From NCBI RefSeq assembly GCF_003363265.1, contig NZ_QRBF01000003.1:408858-472857 (forward strand): DNA of 64,000 nt, in the 5' to 3' direction. Shown piece by piece: positions 44,137-54,153 of the stretch. This DNA is from Dyella psychrodurans. Lineage in GTDB: Bacteria; Pseudomonadota; Gammaproteobacteria; Xanthomonadales; Rhodanobacteraceae. The position numbers were made by a program, and so were the translations under genes. Under the pieces are notes generated by a model. It was given only the letters and a program-made list of their open reading frames with translations, was not told the origin of the DNA and made no database searches. Within the stretch, counting starts at the first letter, position 1, and each line of letters opens with the position of its first letter.

Positions 44137-44408
44137 CGGCGGCTCTCCAAAACGAAAGCGTCGATCATAGCGAATGCGGGAAGCCGGTACGGCTGCCGGA
44201 AGGGATATCTGACAGAGTCCTGCCGCGACCATGCTGCGGTGCAGCTTATGCGGATGCGGATATGTGGTATCGGCTACCTCACGATGAAAAGCCGATGCGC
44301 AGATTCACCGCGAGCGGTGGCGGAACCCTCGTTCCGCCGACCGCATTTGATGTCACACACCCGGACATCTCGATTGGCGCGTGGCGCCAACTGCGGCGTC
44401 CATGCCGC

Positions 44409-44825
44409 CTAGCGCCGGTCGATCGAATATTTGCCTGGCCCGGTCAGGCACAACAGCAGCAATCCGCCGGCGATGCTCATGTTCTTGTAGAAATGGATCA
44501 TCGTGTCCAGGCGCATGCCGCCGGTCAGCTCCCAGAACTTGTGGCCGATCAGGGCGGTGAGCAAGGTATACAAGGCGAGGAGCAGCGCCAGCGGCCGCGT
44601 ATAGAGGCCCACCAGTATGGCCAGCCCGACGACAAGTTCCATGATGAGCGCACTCAAGGCCGCAAGCGTGGCGAGGGGCAGCCCCACGGATTCCATATAG
44701 GCAGCCGTGCCCGAAAAATTCATGAACTTGTCCCAGCCGAAGATCACGAACAGGCTCATCAGCAGTACGCGGGCGATCAGGAGCAGGATGTCCCTGTAGC
44801 GGTCGAACAACTGTGTGTATCGCAT
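44409..44825 (-). CDS. DoxX-family membrane protein
   Basis: The ATG at 44825 has GGGAGA eight bases before it; the 138-residue protein has four predicted membrane segments. It starts MRYTQLFDRYRDILLLIARVLLMSLFVIFGWDKF, followed by GLPLATLAALSALIMELVVGLAILVGLYTRPLA, typical DoxX family features. Members often work with oxidoreductases in redox or stress responses, but this one has no such neighbour. It is separate from the DoxD/DoxA fusion at 1184 and shares only the broad superfamily. It is divergent from the TonB receptor gene. Confidence 0.8.
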   Translation of the reverse strand: MRYTQLFDRYRDILLLIARVLLMSLFVIFGWDKFMNFSGTAAYMESVGLPLATLAALSALIMELVVGLAILVGLYTRPLALLLALYTLLTALIGHKFWELTGGMRLDTMIHFYKNMSIAGGLLLLCLTGPGKYSIDRR

Positions 44826-45152
44826 GATCATTCTCCCAAGGAGAACCACACATCACACCTGGCTCGCTCGACGATGCCATCCCGGGCCAGGCGACCCTCT
44901 GGCGTCCACTATGGAACAAACCGGCTTGCGTTCCAACTCGGATAGGCAGCAGATTTTCGTCCCAGTTTCACACCTGTGCGCACACGGCTGTGCCGGTCCC
45001 TTATTTCAAGCGATGGCATGTGCCGCTTGTTGCAGCGCAGCTATACACGCGCAGTCACGGCAAGTGAACATACCTGTGCGTATCCATGCTGCAAACGGGA
45101 TGGGGATCCCAGGCGTGGCGCTGCGAAGCATTGTCTGACCGGGGAACAACTC
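44826..45152. other. Intergenic region before TonB receptor gene
   Basis: No gene is seen in these 327 bp. It must hold the divergent promoters of the DoxX and TonB-receptor genes. No strong operator or terminator is visible. Confidence 0.4.
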
Positions 45153-47681
45153 ATGCTCATTTGCAAGCGGAGGCTCGCCTCCGGGATTGGTCTTGCCCTT
45201 TTTGCTGGTGCCATCGGCTCCATCGCCTGTCCAACCATCGCGCAGGATGCATCCGCGCCATCCAGCACCACCAAGTCGGACCGCACGGCGAAGCAAAAGC
45301 CCGCGCAGGCCACCAAGCTCGAACAGATCACGGTGACCGCGCAAAGCCGCTCGCAGGAAATGCAGGACGTGCCGATTGCGATGAACATCGTCACCGCCAA
45401 GCAGATCGATGCAGTAGCCGCGACCGACCTTAGCCACATGAATCTGTTCGTGCCGGGCCTGGTCGTCGACAACACCGACGAAACGCAGCCGACCTATCGC
45501 CTGCGCGGCATCGAAACGGACGACTTCGGCATCGGCACCGATTCGGCCGTCGGCGTCTACATCAACGGCGTTTACCAGACACGCGACGGCGGCTCGCTGA
45601 TGGCGTTCAACGACGTGGCGCGCGTCGAAGTGCTGAAAGGTCCGCAGGGCACACTGTTCGGACGCAATACCGCGGCCGGCGCCATCTCCATCATCACCAA
45701 CGAACCCACCGACAAGTTCGAAGGCGATGCGCGCATACGCATCGGCAACTACGGAAAGCGCTACGGCGACGCACGCATCAACATTCCCTTGAACAAGGAC
45801 ATGGCGCTGCGCATCAGCGTGGTGGACAACCAGAGCGACGGCTGGCTGAAAGATGCGGCCACCGGTCAGCACTACGGCAAGGACGATGAATGGGGCTTGC
45901 GTGCGGTCTATCGCTGGAACATCACGCCCGATACTCAGGTTCACCTGGCTTACGACCATGATCGCGTGAAGCAACCTTCGCGTATCGACATGGGATTGGT
46001 TCCGGTGTCGTCGACGAATTTGTATGAACGCGCGCCCTTCCCGGCCAACCCATCCACGTTCTACAACCCGCTCAACGCGCCGTTCTACAACAGCGCCACC
46101 GACGGTCGCGAGGAACGCAACTACAACGACGCCACGCTTACCGTCGATCACAATTTCAGCTGGGGCAGCCTGACGTCCACCACCAACTTCACCGACTACA
46201 GCATGTCGCACATCGAAAATGGCACAGGCCTGCAGCAGGTGACCGAATACCTCAACACCGGCGTGATCGGCACCGGACACACCTGGTATCAGGAATTCAA
46301 ATTCAGCGGCAACAACGATCTGCTCGACTGGGTCGCCGGTGCCAGCTATTACCAGGAACACTCCGACGAAACGAGCCTGGCACGCGTCAACACCGACACC
46401 TACGACACGCTCGCGCTCAACACCGGCATCGGCAAGCAATACACGCCGACCGGCACGATCTTCGGCTACTTCAATTCCGTACTGCAGTCGTTCGGGCTGC
46501 CGTACAACCTGCTCGGCGATCCGTGGACGGAAACGGTGTACAACACCGGCCGCTTCAGCGCGATCGCGGGCTACGGCGACACCATCTGGCATGTCACCGA
46601 CAATCTCGATTTCACGGCGGGCCTTCGCCTCACGCACGACGTGAAGGATTTCAGCTGGTTCACGCCACCGCGCTACGCGCCGCAACTGGACGCCACGCTC
46701 GCGCAGATGCAGGCGGCGGGCCTGCTGAACCTCGTTCCGATCCTCACCGGCGGCAAAGTGACTGCGCAGCAGTTGTTGAACATTTTGACGCAGAACCAGA
46801 TCTTCACCACGGCGGTAAACCAGCTGGTGCAGAAGCGCGCGAACTGGAACGATGCCAGCCCGCGTTTCGTGCTCGATTACAAATTCACGCCAAACATCAT
46901 GGGCTACGCCTCGGTCGCCAAGGGTTACAAGGCCGGCGGCTTCGACGGCACGGAACCCGGTGCCGAATTCGCGCCGGAGAAAGTCTGGAACTTCGAGACC
47001 GGCGTGAAGAGCACGTTCCCCGACCAGAATCTGCTAGTCAACGCATCCGCCTACTACTACCGCTACGACAATCGCCAGACGCTGACGCTGATTCCCTCCA
47101 GCGAAGGCCTGGGTGTCCCGGAATATCAGGTCAGCAACACCAACCAGGCGGCGAAGGGCCTGGATCTGCAGGTGGAATGGGTTCCTCTGGACGACCTGCG
47201 ACTGGCCTTCAACGGCGGCTATATCGATTCGAAGTACACGCACGCCGAAGTGCCGATCGGCGTGAGCACCGCGGGCCAGATCCAATACGCCAACGTGTCC
47301 GGCCAACCCGTCGACGAGCCGAAGATCTCCTACTCCATCAGCGGCTCCTACACGTGGCACGACATCGCCAACGGCAGCGTGACGTTCAACGCCAACTACG
47401 GATTCCGTGGACCGCTTCGTTGCAACGATGCGTCGGTGTTCCAAGGCAAATGTTCGTTGCCGAGCAATTTCGATCTCAACGCCACCCAGAGGCGCACCGA
47501 CATGCGCGTGGACTGGACGGCCAATGGCGGACGCTGGGGCGTCGGCCTTTTCGTCAACAATGTCTTCAACCAGCGCAACGTGATCGGACTTGGCACCGTA
47601 TCCCAATCGGTGTTGGGTACGCCTTATGCGTACATCACCGCACCGCGCGCGTATGGCGCGGAGTTCCGCGTGAAGTTCTGA
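45153..47681 (+). CDS. TonB-dependent outer-membrane receptor, FhuA/FecA-like plug
   Basis: I take the ATG at 45153, because MLICKRRLASGIGLALFAGAIGSIACPTIA forms a signal peptide; the frame is open further upstream. The 842-residue protein has a TonB-box-like LEQITVTAQSRSQEMQDVPIAM and a plug with VPGLVVDNTDETQPTYRLRGIETDDFG and VEVLKGPQGTLFGRNTAAGAISI. The barrel ends in YGAEFRVKF. This form is typical of sterol/terpene/siderophore-type receptors of Sphingomonad and xanthomonad genomes. The ligand is unknown. It ends at a hairpin shared with the next convergent gene. Confidence 0.88.
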   Translation: MLICKRRLASGIGLALFAGAIGSIACPTIAQDASAPSSTTKSDRTAKQKPAQATKLEQITVTAQSRSQEMQDVPIAMNIVTAKQIDAVAATDLSHMNLFVPGLVVDNTDETQPTYRLRGIETDDFGIGTDSAVGVYINGVYQTRDGGSLMAFNDVARVEVLKGPQGTLFGRNTAAGAISIITNEPTDKFEGDARIRIGNYGKRYGDARINIPLNKDMALRISVVDNQSDGWLKDAATGQHYGKDDEWGLRAVYRWNITPDTQVHLAYDHDRVKQPSRIDMGLVPVSSTNLYERAPFPANPSTFYNPLNAPFYNSATDGREERNYNDATLTVDHNFSWGSLTSTTNFTDYSMSHIENGTGLQQVTEYLNTGVIGTGHTWYQEFKFSGNNDLLDWVAGASYYQEHSDETSLARVNTDTYDTLALNTGIGKQYTPTGTIFGYFNSVLQSFGLPYNLLGDPWTETVYNTGRFSAIAGYGDTIWHVTDNLDFTAGLRLTHDVKDFSWFTPPRYAPQLDATLAQMQAAGLLNLVPILTGGKVTAQQLLNILTQNQIFTTAVNQLVQKRANWNDASPRFVLDYKFTPNIMGYASVAKGYKAGGFDGTEPGAEFAPEKVWNFETGVKSTFPDQNLLVNASAYYYRYDNRQTLTLIPSSEGLGVPEYQVSNTNQAAKGLDLQVEWVPLDDLRLAFNGGYIDSKYTHAEVPIGVSTAGQIQYANVSGQPVDEPKISYSISGSYTWHDIANGSVTFNANYGFRGPLRCNDASVFQGKCSLPSNFDLNATQRRTDMRVDWTANGGRWGVGLFVNNVFNQRNVIGLGTVSQSVLGTPYAYITAPRAYGAEFRVKF

Positions 47682-47694
47682 TGCATCGAGGCAT

Positions 47695-47722
47695 GGTCGT
47701 CCCGACCTCTGTCGGGACGACC
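47695..47722. terminator. 12-bp perfect hairpin between convergent genes
   Basis: GGTCGTCCCGAC pairs with GTCGGGACGACC over CTCT. There is no T run, but the position between two convergent stops suggests a shared transcript end. Confidence 0.5.
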
Positions 47723-47725
47723 GGG

Positions 47726-48994
47726 TCAGCCAAGCGCCGGTCGTATCGATGCCGAATGACGCCGCTCATAACCGGCGACGAACAACAGTGCCACTGCACT
47801 GAGGCCGAATACGACCGTCATCGCTACGGCAAGCCGTGCATCCAGCTGGGCAACACCAAACCATCGCTCGCTGAGTAACACCGCTACGGCGGTACCCGCC
47901 GTGCGCGCCAGCTCAAGCCAGATGCCCACGCCGCGCCCTTCCAGCAGAAAGCCCAGTGCCCACAAACTGTAGACAAGGTAGGCTGCATAAGCAGCAGCCT
48001 CGGACAACGCCATCTTCGGCGCAGCGCCGAGGAAGTTCACGCCGATCAATAGCATCATCGTGAACTGCACGAGACAGTAGATCTTCAACGGGCGTGACAT
48101 CGGCGGGTTGTAGCGGGCATGACCGATGTCGAACGCCGCCTTGGGAAAACGCGCCGCCGCGTCGGCCGGACGCCAGCCCGGCGGCTTGAACCACACGCGC
48201 AGCTTGTCCAGCCAGTTGCGCGCGTGCCAGCTGTCCTTGAGCATCGCCCAATACACCTCGATATTCGCCCAAAGCGGATTCCAGCTTTGCAGCGGCGCAC
48301 GCGTGCCGTAGACCGGCGGATCGTCGTCGTTCTCTTCGACAAAGCTGCCGAAGATGCGATCCCAGATGATCAGGATGCCGCCGTAGTTGCGATCGAGGTA
48401 ACGATCGTTCACGGCATGATGCGCACGATGATTGGATGGCGAACAAAATACGCGGTCGAACCAGCCCAGGCGATCGATCACCTCCGTGTGCACCCAGAAC
48501 TGGTACAGGAGATCGATGATCGCGATCACCGCGAACACTTCGGTGGGATAACCGAGCAGTGCCATCGGCAGATAGAACAGCCAGCCCAGCAGAAATCCGC
48601 TGCCTGTCTGGCGCAATGCGGTGGTGAGGTTGTAGCTCTCGCTCTGGTGATGCACGACGTGCGCGGCCCACAGCACATTCACTTCGTGCCCCAGGCGATG
48701 CAACCAGTAGTAGAGCAGATCGTAAAGCAGCAACCCGCTGATCCACACCCACACGCTGTTCGACGGCAGTGTCCACGGCGCAAGATGCGCCGCGCACCAG
48801 CCGTAGATGCCGATGGCGAACAACTTGGTGAATACGCCCACGATTTGCGAGATCACGCCCAGGCCAAGGCTGTTGATCGCATCGTTGCCGTAATACACAT
48901 CCCGGCCGCGCCACTTGGCGACCAGCCATTCGATGCCGATCAACAGGAAGAAGCCCGGTATGGCCCAGGTCATGATTTGTTCGGGTGTAATCAT
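47726..48994 (-). CDS. Alkylglycerol monooxygenase-like membrane di-iron hydroxylase
   Basis: The protein has 422 residues with several membrane segments and the histidine boxes of the fatty-acid hydroxylase superfamily: HRLGHE, HVVHHQSESYNLTTALRQ and NHRAHHAVNDRYLDRNYGG. The surroundings match eukaryotic alkylglycerol monooxygenase (TMEM195/AGMO) unusually well, for example LLYQFWVHTEVI and ILIIWDRIFGSF. AGMO cleaves the O-alkyl bond of ether lipids using tetrahydrobiopterin and di-iron; that function is inferred here. It starts one base after the stop of the lysoplasmalogenase-like gene, implying coupling. The C-terminal ~130 residues add more membrane helices. Confidence 0.85.
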   Translation of the reverse strand: MITPEQIMTWAIPGFFLLIGIEWLVAKWRGRDVYYGNDAINSLGLGVISQIVGVFTKLFAIGIYGWCAAHLAPWTLPSNSVWVWISGLLLYDLLYYWLHRLGHEVNVLWAAHVVHHQSESYNLTTALRQTGSGFLLGWLFYLPMALLGYPTEVFAVIAIIDLLYQFWVHTEVIDRLGWFDRVFCSPSNHRAHHAVNDRYLDRNYGGILIIWDRIFGSFVEENDDDPPVYGTRAPLQSWNPLWANIEVYWAMLKDSWHARNWLDKLRVWFKPPGWRPADAAARFPKAAFDIGHARYNPPMSRPLKIYCLVQFTMMLLIGVNFLGAAPKMALSEAAAYAAYLVYSLWALGFLLEGRGVGIWLELARTAGTAVAVLLSERWFGVAQLDARLAVAMTVVFGLSAVALLFVAGYERRHSASIRPALG

Positions 48995-48995
48995 G

Positions 48996-49733
48996 TCAGC
49001 CTTGCCCGCCTGTGAGCGCCGTGGGTCCTCGTTCGACGGAACGGGCGATCAGCCACAGTGCTGCGTAGTACGTGGCCAGTATATATAGCGCGGACCACGG
49101 TAAAGAGGTGCGAAAACGATCCCAGGCGAGCAGGCTGTCGCTGGCCATGAACAACAGCGCGCCGAGACCTCCGTAACCCGCCGAGATGGCCCTCGCATCC
49201 CCCTGCGTCCGCAGCCACAGGGCTCGCCCCAAGGCCTGGCCGGCCATGGTCGTCAGCACACATATATATAGAAGCACGGGTGCCCGCATCGCCGGCGCCA
49301 TGCCGGGCCAGAGCAACGCCGCCATGCCCGCGCCGAAAGCCAGGCATACCAGCCATGGCCACCATCGCACGGCAAAACGGACATCGCTGCTGAATGCTGC
49401 AATGAACCATCCGTGCGCGAGCAGAAAGCTCACCAGCCCGGGTACGAACAGATCCACGGGCAACATCAGCAGGATGTCGCCAAGCAGGCAGAACGCGATG
49501 CCGACAAGCATGTAGCGGCGATACATGACGGATACCGGCCATGCGACGCGCCAGGCCATCATGAAGATCGCAAACGTCGCGAGCGGCTTGCACAACCAGT
49601 GCAACCCATGCCACGCATCCGCCCCACCGCTGGTGGCAAGGGAACCGACAATCGCGCCGGCAGCAAGAACGACGATCAGCAAAAGCCTGCGGCCTGATGC
49701 GGGCGATGCATGCGTGGACGACACTGCGGACAT
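48996..49733 (-). CDS. yhhN: YhhN/TMEM86-family lysoplasmalogenase-like protein
   Basis: The protein has 245 residues and about 8 membrane segments. It shows the YhhN signatures: LHWLCKPLATFAIFMMAW near the start, YMLVGIAFCLLGDILLMLP, GHGWF-like AHGWFIAAF, and later FMASDSLLAWDRF. Mammalian TMEM86 and bacterial YhhN proteins hydrolyse the vinyl-ether bond of lysoplasmalogens. The downstream AGMO-like gene, one base away, would cleave alkyl-ether bonds, so the pair forms a plausible ether-lipid turnover operon. Confidence 0.85.
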   Translation of the reverse strand: MSAVSSTHASPASGRRLLLIVVLAAGAIVGSLATSGGADAWHGLHWLCKPLATFAIFMMAWRVAWPVSVMYRRYMLVGIAFCLLGDILLMLPVDLFVPGLVSFLLAHGWFIAAFSSDVRFAVRWWPWLVCLAFGAGMAALLWPGMAPAMRAPVLLYICVLTTMAGQALGRALWLRTQGDARAISAGYGGLGALLFMASDSLLAWDRFRTSLPWSALYILATYYAALWLIARSVERGPTALTGGQG

Positions 49734-49924
49734 GCGCGATCTCCGTGCGAAGCTGTCCGCCGATCATAGCGGGTACGCCGCTGTTGCGACGACGCACCGT
49801 TTGAAGCGCTTGAATCAGGAACGCGCGTTAACGTTGAAGAAGCATTGGCGCGGCGCATCCAACGGCTGCGTGAACACCCGCCTGCCTTGCGCTTTGCCGC
49901 ATGTGGCAAAGCGCTCGATCACAC

Positions 49925-52222
49925 TCAAGGCTTACGCTGTTCCAGCGAGACACGACCGATCGCATACAACGGCCCGTCCGTCGGTGCGGTAAACACCAGG
50001 CACAGCGTATGTTCACCATGCTGGACTGGTACCGATGCATCGAGTGCGATGTGCCGATCGCTCGCAGCCGGATCCGGCAATGGCATGCTCGCCAGGACAG
50101 GACCGTCGCACTTGTCCATGTGCACGATGAATTCGCCATACGGTGTACTGTGGGCGCGCGATTTCACCAGCGATATGTCGTGCGCGAGCGCGTAGTTGCG
50201 CTCCAATCTCACCACGTCGGCGTGAATGCCGACGACACCATCGAGCGGCGCCGACGAGAACTGCTGGCAAGCGTCGAACACATTGACCGCATAGACCGGC
50301 GACATGCTGGTTGCGTCGGGCATGGGCTGCACGCGCAAGCGGAAGTCGCTGCCAGGACAATTGGGGAGCTCCACGCCATCGCGACTCAACAGGTCCGCAT
50401 GATCCAGCACGCGCGTACGCGGCGCGGCAAGCAGGCTTCCATCACTCGCGAAGCTGGCTGCCTTGATCGTCACGGGCCATCGAATCGAGAACGGAGCGCC
50501 ATAAAGCGGCGAATGCAGGTTCGGCGTGCTTCCGTCGACGGTGTAATGGATGGCGCCGAAATGCGCCTGATTCGATAACGCGACTTCCGCCTTGCCGCTC
50601 TTCAACGCGCGATTGGCATCGACCTGGATGTTCGGCGCAAACGCGCTGTCGGCATAGTCGACATGCTGATTCGCGTAACGCTCGAACTGCGATGGAAGAC
50701 GGCCGAGAAAATCCTCCCAGTTCCTGGCGGAAGCCGGCGACCAGACGACTTCGCTCAATGCATCGAGCCTCGGAAACACGGCATGCTCGACGTGCTGCAT
50801 GGTGGGCATGTGCTCGGTCCACACATTCACCTGCGCGCCCAGCACATGACCGGCCTGGCCGGCCGTCAATGCCGCGGGAACCGGATTGAATGCATAGATG
50901 CTGGCGAGGTCGCGCACGGGGATGCGTCCTGCCGCCTCGTCGGCACGGTCGCTCTGCACACTATCCATGTACAGATCCGGCGCGGGCGACATCACTACGT
51001 CATGCCCCATTTTCGCCGCCTTGATCGCACCATCCGTGCCCCGCCACGACATGACCGTCGCGTCGGCCGGCACGCCGCCATCCAGAATTTCATCCCAGCC
51101 GATCAGGCGGCGGCCGTGTGCGGCGAGGTACGTACCGACGCGACCGATGAACCAGCCTTGCAACGCGTCTTCATCCTTCAGATGCAGCGCCTTGATCTTC
51201 GCCTGGACAGCCGGCGAGGCTTTCCACTGATCCTTGATCGCCTCGTCCCCGCCGACGTGAATATAGTGCGAGGGAAACAGCGCCATGACTTCATCCAGCA
51301 CGTTGTCCACGAACTGGAACGTCGCGTCGTCGACGTTATAGAGATAAGGGTTGACGCCCCAGTCCACCGACACCGACGGACGCTTGCCGGTCACGCCGAT
51401 CTGCGGATACGACGCCACCGCCGCCTGCGCGTGGCCAGGCATGTCGATTTCCGGCACCACCGTGATCTGCCGCGCGGCGGCGTAGGCCACCACGTCGCGA
51501 ATCTGATCCTGCGTGTAATAACCGCCATAGCGTTGCGGCTCGCCATCGTGTCCTGCGTCGGGCGGCGTACGCCAGGCACCGATGCGCGTGAGATCGGGAT
51601 AACGCTTGATTTCGATGCGCCACCCCTGGTCGTCCGTGAGGTGCCAGTGCAGCACGTTGAGCTTGTGTTGCGCCATCTGGTCGAGCAGTCGTTCGACATC
51701 CGCCACGGACTGGAAATGCCGCGCGGAGTCGAGCATCAATCCGCGCCAGGCGAAGCGCGGCCAATCCGCGATATGTACGGCGGACACCTGCACCGGGCCA
51801 TGCCGGGTGTTGGATGTGAGCAGTTGCCAAAGCGTCACGGCACCGTAGAACACGCCGGCATCATCGCGCGCATCGATGCGAATGCTGCCCGGGTTAATGT
51901 CCAGCGTGTAACCTTCGGCGTGCGACACCTGCGCCTTGGTGTCCTTGGCAAAGACGATCGCATTCGATGCAGCGCCATCTTCCACGATCTTCAACTGCAG
52001 ACCGCGCGTGCGCGCGAGCAAGTCTGCGAAATAAGCCGCCGACTGCCGCGTCGCCGTATCGTTTGGCGGAACCACGATGACGGTTTGATCGTCGACCTTG
52101 AACGACCCGCTGGCGGCGTGCCATTGCGCCGGCATTGGAATCACGGGGATAGGAGACGCCTGTACAACACCACACAACGCCACGCAGAAGATCAGGCCGG
52201 CGAATTTGAAGAGTGGACTCAA
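49925..52222 (-). CDS. Second beta-N-acetylhexosaminidase, GH20
   Basis: I choose the TTG at 52222 (765 residues): it follows AAGGA by seven bases and begins a signal peptide (SPLFKFAGLIFCVALCGVVQA). The longer ATG-started frame to 52444 lies inside the GH9 gene. The barrel shows FAWRGLMLDSARHFQS, NVLHWHLTDDQGWRIE and the catalytic pair in YIHVGGDEAIKDQW (D326/E327). The chitobiase-like domain (AIHYTVDGSTPNLHSP) and C-terminal module parallel the other GH20. The stop of the GH9 gene lies in its ribosome site, so the two are coupled. Confidence 0.92.
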   Translation of the reverse strand: MSPLFKFAGLIFCVALCGVVQASPIPVIPMPAQWHAASGSFKVDDQTVIVVPPNDTATRQSAAYFADLLARTRGLQLKIVEDGAASNAIVFAKDTKAQVSHAEGYTLDINPGSIRIDARDDAGVFYGAVTLWQLLTSNTRHGPVQVSAVHIADWPRFAWRGLMLDSARHFQSVADVERLLDQMAQHKLNVLHWHLTDDQGWRIEIKRYPDLTRIGAWRTPPDAGHDGEPQRYGGYYTQDQIRDVVAYAAARQITVVPEIDMPGHAQAAVASYPQIGVTGKRPSVSVDWGVNPYLYNVDDATFQFVDNVLDEVMALFPSHYIHVGGDEAIKDQWKASPAVQAKIKALHLKDEDALQGWFIGRVGTYLAAHGRRLIGWDEILDGGVPADATVMSWRGTDGAIKAAKMGHDVVMSPAPDLYMDSVQSDRADEAAGRIPVRDLASIYAFNPVPAALTAGQAGHVLGAQVNVWTEHMPTMQHVEHAVFPRLDALSEVVWSPASARNWEDFLGRLPSQFERYANQHVDYADSAFAPNIQVDANRALKSGKAEVALSNQAHFGAIHYTVDGSTPNLHSPLYGAPFSIRWPVTIKAASFASDGSLLAAPRTRVLDHADLLSRDGVELPNCPGSDFRLRVQPMPDATSMSPVYAVNVFDACQQFSSAPLDGVVGIHADVVRLERNYALAHDISLVKSRAHSTPYGEFIVHMDKCDGPVLASMPLPDPAASDRHIALDASVPVQHGEHTLCLVFTAPTDGPLYAIGRVSLEQRKP

Positions 52223-52232
52223 CGAGGTGTCC

Positions 52233-54068
52233 TTAGTCGTGCGGCAGGCTGACGGCGTAGAGATACCACGCATCGTGGGGCAGCCATTGTTCGGTCCATC
52301 GCCAGTCATCGTCGCGTCCGGTTTGTGCGTAGCCCAGATTGAAGGCGATTCCGTCCTCGTCGTCCAGCCCTGCGGTGATGCCGTTGATGATCGCGCCGGG
52401 AGCGCTGGTGTATTCGTACGAGCGGAAGAACATGTATTGAGCATTGCGCTGGCCGCTGCCCATCAACATGCTGGTGTCGTAGGGGTTGCGGCCGAGAATC
52501 CAGTGCAGTTGATTCCACGCGTAGCTTTCCAGCTTCGCTTGAAATGCCTGATCGTCCGCAAAGAGCGGCGCGGCCATGCGCGCGGCAGCAGCGAGGGATG
52601 CGAGACGCGCATTCTCTCCCTGCCACCACGGCGCCGCCTCGGTGTCGTGCGGGAAGAAGAAGGCAGTGCGAACGGTGCCGTTGCCCATGCGCACCAGCTG
52701 GCGCGCGTAGCCAAAGGGATTGTTCACCTCGCCGGTAACGCGCAACTCGTAGGCGAGCGAGCGCTTCACGACCTCACGCACGGCGTTCTGCTGCGCTGGC
52801 GAGGCGATGGATGCATATGCCAGCAGCGCCACGACAGGCAGGCCTGCGTCGGTGGGATGAAAGAACGGTCGCGTGCCGGCATCGGCGCGCCAGTAGTCCT
52901 GTTGGCCATCGTGCGTGGTCAGGCGCGTCATCAGACTTTCCGCGCGACGGTCGGCGGCGTGGCGCCAGGCTTCGTCGTGCGTGGCGCGATAGAGTTCGGT
53001 GGCCGCCAGCAGCGCGCAATAGTCGTCGACGATGTTTTCCACACCGTCGTTGATCAGTTCCTTGTTGTGCGCATCGAGGAAGCGATACGCCGACTCCGCG
53101 GCTTGCAAGTAATTCTGCTTCGAGAAATCGCCGTCGGCGTCCATGGTGCTCGCCAGCGCCAGCGCGGCAATCGCCATGCCGCCGCCCGCCCGGAAGCTCG
53201 CCTCGTATGCATGAGGACCACGCGCGGGCGCTTCGACACGCGCCCCCATGTCGTTGACCGAGCGCTTGATCTGCGTGCGCCAATTCGGATCGCCAATGAG
53301 GCGATCTTTCGGAAGCTTGCCGCTACCCGGCGCATCAATCGACTGGTAGAACGAACCGTCCGGCCGCTTGTCGCGCACCAGAAAATCGGCACCGAACAGT
53401 CCTTCGTCCAGCAGACGCCGTTGGTATTGGCTGAAATTGGGGTCGTGGCGTGCGTCCAGCTGCTGCAAGCTGCGCAGCAGGCTCCACACGACCAGCGGCA
53501 GCTGCTGCGTATTGAAATAAGAGGTGAGGTTCTGGTGTGACAGGTGAATGCCGTAATCACCCGTCGCGTCATACCAGCCACCATGGATATCGAGCGTGCC
53601 CGGCTTGCCGTCAGGACGAGGCAACTGACGATCCGCTTTGTCCATCAATCCGCTGGCGCGCTGGCCTTTGAAGTAATAGATGACGTTGGAGAGCGTGTTG
53701 CGCTCCAGCACATCGTCCTGCACGAGGAATTCGTCGGAACGCACGCAGTGGCCCTGGTCATTCAGTTCCAGGTAGTAGCGTCCGGTTGTCTTGAGTGCGG
53801 AGAAGTCGGCGCGCCAGTAATGCTGGCTGCCCCACTTTGCTACGGGGCCTGCGTCCTGCAGCGTTCCCGTGAGTACGGGTTTGTCGTCGCTGGCGTCGAC
53901 AACCTGAAAGGTGTGCAGCGATTGCCCCGCATCGGCCGAAACAACAGCCTGTTTGCCGGCACGCAGTTCGTATCCCACCTGATCGACCAGCACCCTCGGT
54001 TCCGATGCCCATCCTTGCAGGGCGAGCAAACCAAGGCTGGCCAGAAAACATTGCCCGACGAACTTCAT
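52233..54068 (-). CDS. GH9 glycosidase, probable exo-glucosaminidase (chitobiose-type)
   Basis: The ATG at 54068 follows GGAG; the 611-residue protein has a signal peptide (KFVGQCFLASLGLLALQGWA). Residues ~22-115 form the N-terminal Ig-like domain common in GH9. The catalytic region shows GGWYDATGDYGIHLSH (D167/D171) and the acid in WTEQWLPHDAWYL (about E593). The family is best known for endoglucanases, but members in chitin gene sets, such as Vibrio VC0615-type proteins, remove glucosamine from the non-reducing end. Its operon with a GH20 supports that function. Confidence 0.85.
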   Translation of the reverse strand: MKFVGQCFLASLGLLALQGWASEPRVLVDQVGYELRAGKQAVVSADAGQSLHTFQVVDASDDKPVLTGTLQDAGPVAKWGSQHYWRADFSALKTTGRYYLELNDQGHCVRSDEFLVQDDVLERNTLSNVIYYFKGQRASGLMDKADRQLPRPDGKPGTLDIHGGWYDATGDYGIHLSHQNLTSYFNTQQLPLVVWSLLRSLQQLDARHDPNFSQYQRRLLDEGLFGADFLVRDKRPDGSFYQSIDAPGSGKLPKDRLIGDPNWRTQIKRSVNDMGARVEAPARGPHAYEASFRAGGGMAIAALALASTMDADGDFSKQNYLQAAESAYRFLDAHNKELINDGVENIVDDYCALLAATELYRATHDEAWRHAADRRAESLMTRLTTHDGQQDYWRADAGTRPFFHPTDAGLPVVALLAYASIASPAQQNAVREVVKRSLAYELRVTGEVNNPFGYARQLVRMGNGTVRTAFFFPHDTEAAPWWQGENARLASLAAAARMAAPLFADDQAFQAKLESYAWNQLHWILGRNPYDTSMLMGSGQRNAQYMFFRSYEYTSAPGAIINGITAGLDDEDGIAFNLGYAQTGRDDDWRWTEQWLPHDAWYLYAVSLPHD

Positions 54069-54153
54069 GCAGCAACTCCGGCGAGGCGACCTTGGCAACG
54101 CCGGGAACCGGCGTTGCGGGCCTTTGTCACGATCGACTTCCCCATCCGTCGGG

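Noticed and set aside
42616-44412. 598-residue plus-strand ORF over the amino-acid permease
   Set aside because: It is an antisense shadow rich in His, Arg and Gln with no motif.
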